Below are positions 1 through 9,400 of a stretch of 12,299 nucleotides of DNA, piece by piece (the stretch's first letter is position 1; the number at the start of each line of letters is the position of its first letter). The DNA comes from Streptomyces sp. NBS 14/10 (GTDB lineage: Bacteria; Actinomycetota; Actinomycetes; Streptomycetales; Streptomycetaceae). Under the pieces are notes generated by a model. The model ran no database searches, was not told the DNA's origin, and was given only the letters and a program-made list of their open reading frames with translations. The translations under genes and the position numbers were made by a program. The stretch is taken from assembly GCF_002224125.1 (NCBI RefSeq), contig NZ_NCSM01000016.1, positions 1 through 12,299 of the forward strand, read 5' to 3'.

Positions 1-3000
1 GAGATCGCCGAGGACCTGGTGAGGCTGCTGGGGGAGATCACACCGATCGGCACGGGGGTCGCGTTCTACTCGGCCATGACCGGCCACCGGGTGGAGACCG
101 CCACGCTGGACGCGGCGTACTGGGTGGAGAACCTGCGCCGTCAGGTCCGGTTCGCCACCGCGATCGAGGCCGTGCTGGCCGACGGATACCGCGTGCTCGT
201 CGAGGCCGGTCCGCACCCGGTGTTGAGCGTGGGTATTCAGGAGACCGCTCAGGCGGGCGAGGTCGCGGTGGCCACCGTGCCGACCCTGCAGCGGGATCAG
301 GGCGGTCCGGCGCAGCTGGCCCGGGCCCTGGCCCATGCCTTCGCGGCCGGGCTGCCGGTGGACTGGAGGGCCTGGTACGGCGTGGACACCACGGCCGACA
401 CCCAGGCCCCGGCCGTCCTCGATCTGCCCACCTACCCCTTCCAGCGCCGGCACTACTGGATCGACCCCGCCACCCTCGGCGGCTCCGGAGACGCCCAGAG
501 CCTCGGCCTCGCCTCCGCCGACCACCCGCTGCTCGGCGCCGCCGTCCGGGTCGCCGAGAGCGGGGAGGCGGTGCTCACGGGCCTGATCTCCACCGCCGGA
601 CACTCCTGGCTGGCCGACCACGCCGTGGCCGGGGCGGTGTTCCTGCCCGGCACGGCGTTCGTCGACCTCGCCGTACGCGCCGGGGACGAGGTCGGCTGCG
701 ACCGCGTCGAGGAACTGGTCCTGGAAGCCCCCCTGATCCTCCCCGAGGAGGGGGCGCTGCAACTCCAGCTCGTCGTCTCGGCACCAGGCCAGGACGGCAG
801 CCGCGCCTTCACCGTCCACGCGCGCGCCCACGGCGATAGCGGTGGCGCTGCCGACCGGCCGTGGACCCGGCATGCGAGCGGCACCCTCACCACGGGCGCC
901 CGGCCCGACGACTTCGACTTCACCCAGTGGCCGCCGGCCGACGCCGAGCCGCTGTCCCTGGACGGTCTCTACACCGGACTGGCCGAGGCGGGCTACGGCT
1001 ACGGCCCCGCGTTCCGCGGTCTGAAGGCCGCCTGGCGCCGCGGGGACGAAGTGTTCGCCGAGGCCGCTCTGCCCGAGGAACTTCGGGAGGAGGCCGGGCG
1101 TTTCGGGCTGCACCCCGCCCTGCTGGACGCCGCGCTGCAAGCCGGTGGCATCGGCCAGGGCGGTACGCCCGACGGGCAGATGCTGCTCCCGTTCACCTGG
1201 AGCGGTGTGTCGCTGTACGCCACCGGGGCCGCCGCGCTGCGCGTCCGTATGGTGCCGAACGCGACGGCCGACGGCGTGTCGTTGAGCGTCGCGGACCCCT
1301 CGGGCCGCCAGGTCGCGTCCGCCGAGGCGGTGGTCTCCCGCCCGGTCTCCCTGGAGCAGCTGCGCCGCAGCGACGACGCCGGGCTCGACTCGCTGTACCG
1401 CGTCGAGTGGATCTCCGCCGAGCCCAAGCCCGGAGTGCTCGCCGAAAGCGCCTGGGAGGTGCTGGGCGACGACGGCCTCGGCATCGCCGACGCGCTGGAA
1501 CGGGCCGGACATTCCGTCCGTACCGCGCCGGACCTCGCGGAGGTGGCGCGCGCCGTCGACGACGGCACACCGCCCGCCGAGCTGGTGGTGCTGCCCTGTG
1601 CGCCCCTCGCCGGCGCGGTGACCGAAGCCGACCCCGGGCTCGCCGCCGCGGTCCACGACGAGACCGCGCGCCTTCTCGGGGTTGTCCAACACTGGCTCGC
1701 GGACGAGCGGTTCGCCGACTCCCGGCTGGCGGTGGTGACCCGCGGCGCCCAGTCGACCGGCGGTGACGAGGGGGTCACCGACCTGGTGCACTCTGCCCTG
1801 TGGGGCCTGGTGCGCTCCGCGCAGCTGGAGAACATCGACCGGCTCCTGCTGGTCGACCTGGAAGCCGTCGACCTTGAAGCCGCCGACGAGAGCGACCCCA
1901 CCGACCTGCTGCCCAGCGCCCTCGCCGTCGCGCTCGGATCGGGCGAGCCGCAGGTGGCGGTGCGCCACGGCGCGGTGGTCGTCCCGCGGCTGGCCCGTAT
2001 CGGCCAGGACACCGACCCCACCCCGCCGGACCTGCCGGACCTGCCCGGCCACGCCCTGGACACCGAGGGCACCGTGCTGATCACCGGTGGCACCGGCACG
2101 ATCGGCGGCGTGCTCGCCCGCCACCTGATCACCACCCATGGCGTACGCCATCTGCTGCTGACGAGCCGTCGGGGTGGCGACGCGCCCGGCGCGGCGGCGC
2201 TCCGCGACGAACTGGCCGCGCTGGGCGCCGAGGTCACGGTCGCCGCCTGCGACGCCGCCGACCGTGACGCGCTGGCGGCGCTGCTGGCGGGCATCCCCGC
2301 CGAACACCCGCTGACCGGTGTCGTGCACGCCGCCGGTGTGACCGACGACGGCACCATCCCGTCCCTCACGGCCGAGCAGCTGCACAAGGTGCTGCGGCCC
2401 AAGGTGGACGCGGCGGTCAATCTGCACCAGCTGACCCGCGCGGCGGACCTCGCCACCTTCGTCCTGTTCTCCTCGACGGGCGGCGTGGCCGGTGTCGCGG
2501 GCCAGGGCAACTACGCGTCGTCGAACGCCTTCCTCGACGCGCTCGCCCAGGACCGCCGGGCCGCCGGGCTCCCCGGCCAGGCGCTGTCCTGGGGCCACTG
2601 GGAGCAGAGCAGCGGCATCACCGGCGCCCTCGCCGAGCGCGATATCGCCAGGATGGAGCGTTCCGGTATCCGGGCGATGTCCTCCGACCAGGGCCTGGCC
2701 CTGTTCGACGCGGCCGTGCGGCGGCCCGAGAGCCTGCTGGTGCCCGTCCGCCTCGACGCGGCGGCGCTACGGGACCTCGCGGGCGCCAACGTCCTGCCCC
2801 GTATCCTCAGCGGCCTGGTACGGGGGGCACCGGTCCGCCGCACCGCCGCGGGGCACCCCATACACGGGGACGCCTGGGACACCTCGTCGATGGCGGAGCG
2901 CCTGGCGGGCCTCTCGGCGGTCGAGCAGAGCCGTACGCTGCTGGAGCTGGTACGCCGCAACGTGGCGGCAGTGCTCGGGATCGGCGACGTACTCGGGGTC

Positions 3001-3402
3001 GATCCGGCGCGGCCGTTCAAGGAGATCGGGTTCGACTCGCTGACCGCGGTAGAGCTGCGCAACCGGCTCAGCCAGGCCACCGATATCAAGCTGCCCTCCA
3101 CGCTCATCTTCGACATCCCCACCCCGGCACTGCTCGCCGAGCATCTGCGGGATCAGCTGGTGTCCGAGGGGCTGAGCGGGTCGGAGGCGCTGATTCAGGA
3201 ACTGGACCGGCTGGAGGACCACGTCGATCTGCTCGCCGACACCGAGGAGCGGGACGCGGTGACGGCCCGGCTCGAAGCGCTGCTGGCGCGCTGCCGCCAG
3301 CAGCCCGCGGCGGCGGAGGGCAACGGCGTCGCGGAACGGCTCCAGGCGGCCTCGGCCGATGAAGTGCTGCAATTCATTGACTCCCAGCTGGGAAGGGCCT
3401 GA
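1..3402 (+). CDS. Modular type I PKS, 3' part: (AT)-DH-KR-ACP-docking
   Basis: The 5' end is missing: the frame is open from base 1 and already encodes AT sequence, so the GTG at 19 is not the start. In-window length is 1133 residues. Residues 1-90 are the AT C-terminus (YWVENLRRQVRF, GPHPVL). A post-AT linker ends in LPTYPFQRRHYW near 142. DH spans about 165-440, with catalytic His207 in HAVAGAVFLP, YGPAF, and Asp376 in LLDAALQ. The KR has a structural half (about 460-680) and a catalytic half (about 690-900) with the NADPH motif GGTGTIGG (696-703), Lys801, Ser825 and Tyr838. Asp783 in VTDD and no Trp eight residues before Tyr838 indicate a B-type KR. The ACP has phosphopantetheine Ser1013 in GFDSL. 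The tail (about 1060-1133) is helical and ends in DEVLQFIDSQLGRA, a class 1 C-terminal docking element. Expected output is an alpha,beta-unsaturated thioester, probably trans, passed to the next protein. AT specificity motifs lie outside the window, so the extender unit is unknown. Confidence 0.97.
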   Translation, partial: EIAEDLVRLLGEITPIGTGVAFYSAMTGHRVETATLDAAYWVENLRRQVRFATAIEAVLADGYRVLVEAGPHPVLSVGIQETAQAGEVAVATVPTLQRDQGGPAQLARALAHAFAAGLPVDWRAWYGVDTTADTQAPAVLDLPTYPFQRRHYWIDPATLGGSGDAQSLGLASADHPLLGAAVRVAESGEAVLTGLISTAGHSWLADHAVAGAVFLPGTAFVDLAVRAGDEVGCDRVEELVLEAPLILPEEGALQLQLVVSAPGQDGSRAFTVHARAHGDSGGAADRPWTRHASGTLTTGARPDDFDFTQWPPADAEPLSLDGLYTGLAEAGYGYGPAFRGLKAAWRRGDEVFAEAALPEELREEAGRFGLHPALLDAALQAGGIGQGGTPDGQMLLPFTWSGVSLYATGAAALRVRMVPNATADGVSLSVADPSGRQVASAEAVVSRPVSLEQLRRSDDAGLDSLYRVEWISAEPKPGVLAESAWEVLGDDGLGIADALERAGHSVRTAPDLAEVARAVDDGTPPAELVVLPCAPLAGAVTEADPGLAAAVHDETARLLGVVQHWLADERFADSRLAVVTRGAQSTGGDEGVTDLVHSALWGLVRSAQLENIDRLLLVDLEAVDLEAADESDPTDLLPSALAVALGSGEPQVAVRHGAVVVPRLARIGQDTDPTPPDLPDLPGHALDTEGTVLITGGTGTIGGVLARHLITTHGVRHLLLTSRRGGDAPGAAALRDELAALGAEVTVAACDAADRDALAALLAGIPAEHPLTGVVHAAGVTDDGTIPSLTAEQLHKVLRPKVDAAVNLHQLTRAADLATFVLFSSTGGVAGVAGQGNYASSNAFLDALAQDRRAAGLPGQALSWGHWEQSSGITGALAERDIARMERSGIRAMSSDQGLALFDAAVRRPESLLVPVRLDAAALRDLAGANVLPRILSGLVRGAPVRRTAAGHPIHGDAWDTSSMAERLAGLSAVEQSRTLLELVRRNVAAVLGIGDVLGVDPARPFKEIGFDSLTAVELRNRLSQATDIKLPSTLIFDIPTPALLAEHLRDQLVSEGLSGSEALIQELDRLEDHVDLLADTEERDAVTARLEALLARCRQQPAAAEGNGVAERLQAASADEVLQFIDSQLGRA
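3391..3397 (+). promoter_or_regulatory. Ribosome binding site for the second PKS gene
   Basis: GGAAGGG lies 12 bases before the ATG at 3410 and inside the last codons of the upstream gene. The spacing is a little long, but it supports ATG 3410 over an in-frame ATG at 3359. The 3359 start would add 17 residues unlike a docking domain and overlap the upstream gene. The protein from 3410 begins MANQEQLVDYLKRV, a recognisable PKS N-terminal docking helix. The 7-base gap between genes suggests co-transcription and possibly translational coupling. Confidence 0.6.
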
Positions 3403-3409
3403 AACCGCC

Positions 3410-6400
3410 ATGGCGAACCAGGAACAGCTGGTCGACTACCTCAAGCGAGTGGCGACCGATCTGCATGACACTCAGCAGCGCCTCCGCGAGGTGGAGGCCC
3501 GGGACCGCCAGCCGGTCGCGATCGTCGGGATGGCCTGCCGGTTCCCCGGGGGGACGGACACCCCGGAGGCCCTGTGGGACCTGGTGTCCGAGGGGCGCGA
3601 TGTGGTCTCCCCGATGCCGGACGACCGGGGCTGGGACCCCGGTCTGTTCAACGACTCGGGCGAGACCGGCACCAGCTATGTGCGCGAGGGTGGATTCGTC
3701 CAGGACATCGCGGACTTCGACGCCGACTTCTTCGACATCTCGCCGCGCGAGGCCCTGGCGATGGACCCGCAGCAGCGGCTGCTGCTGGAGACCGCGTGGG
3801 AGGCCGTCGAGCGCGCCCGTATCGATGTGACGTCGCTGCGCGGCAGCAAGACCGGTGTGTTCGTCGGCGGCAGCACCGTGTACTACGCGGGCAGCGGCGC
3901 CGACGCGCCGCAGGACGTGGCCGGGTACATGGCCACCGGGCTGGCCGCGAGTTCGATGTCGGGCCGTATCTCGTACACCCTCGGCCTGGAGGGCCCCGCC
4001 TTCACGGTGGACACCGCCTGCTCCTCGTCCGGGGTGGCGCTGCATCTGGCGGTGCAGTCGCTGCGCAAGGGCGAGTCGTCGCTGGCGCTGGCCGGCGGGG
4101 TGTGTGTGATGGCGACGCCCGGCACGTTCCTGGAGTTCAGCAAGTTGAAGGGGCTCGCCGGCGACGGCCGGTGCAAGGCGTACGCGGCGGCGGCCGACGG
4201 CTTCGGCCCCGGCGAGGGCGTGGGTGTGCTGCTGGTGGAGCGGCTGGCGGACGCCGAACGCCTCGGACATCCGGTGCTGGCCGTGATCCGCGGCTCCGCG
4301 ATCAACCAGGACGGCGCCTCCAACGGTCTGACCGCGCCCCACGGCCCCGCCCAGGAGCGCGTCATCCGCGCCGCGCTGGCCGACGCCCAGCTGTCCGCCC
4401 GGGACATCGACGTGGTGGAGGGGCATGGCACCGGCACCTCGCTGGGCGACCCCATCGAGGCGCAGGCGCTGATCGCCGCCTACGGCAGGAGGCGCGCCGA
4501 GGGCAGCCCGCTGTGGCTGGGCTCGGTCAAGTCCAACATCGGGCACACCCAGGCCGCCGCCGGCATGGCGGGGGTGATCAAGATGGTGTACGCGCTCCAG
4601 CACGGCGTTCTGCCGCGCACCCTGCACGTGGACGAGCCCACCACCCAGGTGGACTGGTCCGAGGGCACCGTGAAGGTGCTGACCGAGGCGCTGCCGTGGC
4701 CCGAGACCGGCGGACCGCGCCGGGCCGGCGTGTCGTCGTTCGGCATGAGCGGCACCAACACGCACGTCATCCTCGAACAGGCCCCGCCGGCCGACGAGCC
4801 CGCCCCCACCGCCGAGTTGCCGGTCGTCCCCTGGCTGGTGTCCGGGCGTGGCGAGGCGGCGCTGCGCGCCCAGGCCGCCCGGCTGCGGGACTTCCTCACC
4901 GAGCGGCCGGAGGCGAGCCCGACGAGCGTCGGTTTCGCCCTCGCCCATGCGCGCGCCGCGCAGTCGCACCGCGCCGCCGTGGTCGCCGCCGACCGCGACG
5001 CGCTTCTGGCCGGGCTGGCCTCGCTGGCCGAGGGCACCCCCTCAGGACAGGTGGTCACAGGCGTGCCGAGCCCCGGCGCGACGGTGTTCGTCTTCCCCGG
5101 CCAGGGCTCGCAGTGGGTCGGCATGGCCCTCGCCCTGGCCGACGCCTCCCCGGTGTTCGCCGAACACTTCCGCCGCTGCTCGGCCGCGGTGGAGCGGCAC
5201 ACCGACTACACCGTGGAGTCGGTGCTGCGGGCCGAGCCGGGCGCGCCCTCCCTGGAGCGGGTCGACGTCGTCCAGCCCGTGCTGTGGGTGGTCATGGTGG
5301 CCCTGGCCGAGCTGTGGCGTTCGTACGGTGTGGAGCCCGCGGCCGTGGTGGGCCACTCCCAGGGCGAGATCGCGGCGGCCTGCGTGGCGGGCGTGCTGTC
5401 CGTGGAGGACGCGGCCCGCGTCGTGGTGCTGCGCTCCCAGGCGCTGCCCGAACTGTCCGGCCGCGGCGGTATGGCCTCCGTACCGCAGCCCGTACAGCAG
5501 GTCGAGAAACACCTGGAGCGCTGGGACGGCCGGCTGAGCGTGGCCGCCGTCAACGGCCCCTCCTCGACCGTGGCGTCCGGCGACGCCGACGCCCTGGAGG
5601 AAATGCTGGCGGGCTACGAGGCCGACGGGGTGCGCGCCCGGCGTGTCCCGGTGGACTACGCCTCGCACTGCGCCCATGTCGACGCGCTGAACGACCGGCT
5701 GGCCGAGGCGTTCGCGGACATCGAGCCGAAGGCGGGCTCCGTCCCGCTGTACTCGACCGTCACCGGGCGGCGCATCGACGGCACCGCCATGGACGCCACG
5801 TACTGGTTCACCAACCTCCGTCAGCAGGTGAAGTTCCAGCAGGCCACCGAGGCGCTGCTGGAGGACGGGCACAGCGCGTTCATCGAATGCAGCCCGCATC
5901 CGGTCCTCGCCATCGGCACCCAGGAGACCATCGACGAGGCGGGCGTGGGCGCCACGGCGCTCGGCACCCTGCGCCGGGACGAGGGCGGCTGGGACCGCTT
6001 CCTCCTCGCGCTGGCCCAGGCCCATGTCCACGGTGTCGCGGTGGACTGGGGCCGGGTGTTCCCGGAGGGGACCGGCCCCGTCGACCTGCCGACCTACGCC
6101 TTCCAGCGCCGCCGTTACTGGCTGGACGCGAGTGGCAGCGGAGCCGGGGACCCCACCCGGCTCGGCCTCGCCCCGGCCGACCACCCGCTGCTGGGCGCCG
6201 TCACCGTACTCGCCGAGGGCGACGAGGTGGTGCTGACCGGCCGGCTCGGCCTGGACACCCATCCATGGCTGGCCGACCACGCGGTGGCCGGTGCGGTGCT
6301 GGTGCCCGGCGCCGTGTTCGTGGAGCTGGCCGTGCGGGCCGGGGACGAGGTGGGCTGCGACCGCGTCGAGGAAATGGTGCTGGCCAGCCCGCTGGTGCTC

Positions 6401-9400
6401 GCCGACGAGGGCGGCACCGACCTGCAACTCGTGGTGGGCGGGCCCGATGAGGACGGCCGCCGTCCCTTGAGCGCGTACGCCCGCCCGGCCGGGACCGACC
6501 AGCCGTGGGTGCGCCACGTCAGCGGCACACTGGCGCCCGGCGGCGGGGCCGCCGAGCCGTTCGACCTCGCCCAGTGGCCGCCGGAGGGCGCTCAGCCCGT
6601 GTCCGTGGACGGCTGCTACGACCAGCTCGCCGAGGGCGGCTACCGCTACGGCCCCGCCTTCCGCGGCCTGCGCGCCGTCTACCGGCGCGATACGGAGGTG
6701 TTCGCCGAGGTCGTCCTGGCGGAGGAACAGCGCGGGCTCGCCGCCGCGTTCGGCATCCACCCCGCCCTGCTGGACGCCGCGCTGCACGCCAGCGGGCTGA
6801 CCGCGGTCCGCGGCGACACCGAGGGCCGGATGGCGCTGCCGTTCGCCTGGAACGGCGTGTCGCTGGCCGCCTCCGGCGCCGAGCTGCTGCGCGTCAGGCT
6901 CGCGCCGGTCGGCGACGACGGCATGTCCGTCCACGCCACCGACGCCTCGGGACACCCGGTGATCTCGATCGAGGCCCTGGTGACCCGGCCGTTCACGGCC
7001 GGGCAACTTCCGAGTGGCGGCGAGGACACGCGCGACGGCCTCTTCCGCGTGTCGTACGACCCTCTGACCGACGCCGAGCCGGGCACAGGCACCGACGACT
7101 GGGCCGCGGTCGCCACCGGCACCTCGCTCAGCCGCTACGGGGTGCGCCGCTACGCCGACTTCGACGCGCTCGCCGCCGCGATGGACGGCGGTCTGCCCGT
7201 CCCGCCGGTCATCGTGCTGCCCTGCGATCCGGCGCCGCACGACCCGGACCTCGCCGAGGCGGTGCGCCGCCGGCTGGGCGAGGTGCTGCACACCGTGCAG
7301 CGCTGGCTGGCCGACGACCGGTTCACCGGCGCCCGGCTGGCGGTGGTCACCCGCGGCGCGGTCGCGGCCACCGACGGCGAGGACGTCACCGACCTCGTAC
7401 ACGCCCCCGTATGGGGTCTGATCCGCTCCGCGCAGTCCGAACACCCCGACCGGCTGGTCCTGGTCGACACCGACGTACACGAACTGCCGCAGGCCGTCGC
7501 CGCCGCGGTGGCCGCGGGCGAGAAGCAGATCGTCGTCCGGGACGGGACCGTACGCGCGTCCCGCCTGGTCCCCGCGGCGTCCGGCGGCGCCCTGACCCTC
7601 CCGGACGCCCCCCACTGGCGGCTGGACATCACCGGCCCCGCCACCCTGGACAACCTGGACCTGGTGGCGGCGGACGAACCCCAGCAGCTCGCCCCCGGCC
7701 ACATCCGCGTCCAGGTCCGCGCCGCGGGCGTCAACTTCCGGGATGTGCTGATCGCGCTCGGCATGTACCCGGGCGAGGCGGTGTTCCGGGGCAGCGAGGG
7801 CGCGGGCGTGGTGCTCGACGTGGCTGAGGACGTCACCTCGGTGGCCGTCGGCGACCGGGTGATGGGCATGTTCCAGGGGGCCTTCGCGGCCACCGCCGTG
7901 GCCGACGCCCGCTCCGTCGTGCCCATCCCGCCGGGCTGGACCGACGAGCAGGCGGCGGCCGTGCCCATCGCGTTCGTCACCGCCTGGTACGGGCTGGTGG
8001 ACCTCGCCGGCCTCAAGGCGGGCGAGTCGGTCCTCATCCACGCGGCAGCAGGCGGCGTCGGCATGGCCGCCGTACAGATCGCCCGCCACCTGGGCGCGGA
8101 GGTGTACGCCACCGCCAGCCCCGGCAAACACGCCGTACTGGAGGCGATGGGCATCGACGAGGCCCACCGCGCCTCCTCCCGCGACCTGGACTTCGAGGAC
8201 GCCTTCCGCACCGCCACCGGCGGCCGCGGCGTCGACGTCGTCCTCAACAGCCTCACCGGCGCGGCCACCGATGCCTCGCTGCGCCTGCTGACCGGGGACG
8301 GCCGGTTCGTGGAGCTGGGCCTGACCGACGTCCGCGGCCCCGAGCAACTGGCCGAGACCAGCCCCGGTGCCCACTACCGCGTCCTCGACCTGGGGGCGCC
8401 GGGAGAGGACGGCATCGGCCGCATGCTGACCGAAATCCTTGGCCAGTTCGAACGCGACGAGCTGGCCCACCCCCCGGTGCGCGCCTACGACATCCGCCGG
8501 GCGCGCGACGCGTTCCGCCTCATCAGCCGGGCCGCCCACGTCGGGAAGATCGTGCTGACCCTGCCGCGCACCCTCGACCCGGACGGTACGGTCCTGGTCA
8601 CCGGCGGCACCGGCACCCTGGGCGGCCTGGTCGCCCGCCACCTGGTCACCCGGCACGGCGTACGGCGGCTGCTGCTGACCAGCCGCCGCGGCCCGCAGGC
8701 CCCCGGCGCCACCGAGCTGCGCGACGAACTGGCCGCGCTGGGCGCCACCGCGACCATCGAAGCCTGCGACGTCGGCGACCGCGCGCAGCTCGCCGAGGCG
8801 CTGGCCGGTGTCCCCGACGCCCATCCGCTGACCGGTGTGGTGCACTGCGCCGGAGTCCTCGACGACGGCATGGTCGACGCGCTGACCACCGAGCAACTGG
8901 CCCGGGTCCTGCGGCCGAAGGCCGACGCCGCACTGCATCTGCACGAGCTCACCAAGGACGCCGACCTGGCGCTGTTCGTCCTGTTCTCCTCCGTCGTCGG
9001 GGTGTACGGCAACCCCTCGCAGGCCAACTACGCGGCCGCCAGTACCTTCCTGGACGCCCTGGCCCAGCACCGCCAGGCCAACGGGCTGCCCTGCCAGTCG
9101 CTGGCCTGGGGCATGTGGGAGGAGACCAGCACGCTCACCGGTGAGCTGGACGACGGCACCCTCCAGCGCATCCGGCAGGCCGGTATGGAGCCGCTGCCCA
9201 CCGAGCGGGCCCTGGCGCTGTTCGACCGCTCGCACGCCGCGGGTGACGCGCTGCTGGTCCCGATCCGGCAGTCCGGACAGGGCCCCGGCGGCGGCCCGGC
9301 CGCCGGCCGCACCAGGGCGCGGCGGGTGGCCGACAGCGGCGCGGCGAGTACGTCGGGGCCGTCGCTGGCCGAACGGCTCACCGCGCTGCCGGAGGCCGAT

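Noticed and set aside
19..3402. GTG at 19 as a true start codon of the first gene
   Set aside because: The frame is open from base 1 and the first codons already encode the C-terminal part of an AT domain. The gene simply enters from outside the window.
3359..3409. ATG at 3359 as start of the second PKS gene
   Set aside because: It lies inside the upstream gene, adds 17 residues unlike a docking domain, and ignores the GGAAGGG site that fits ATG 3410.
3574..6450. A 958-codon plus-strand frame overlapping the KS-AT region
   Set aside because: The translation is Arg/Gly/Pro/Ala-rich shadow sequence in another frame of the clearly real PKS gene.
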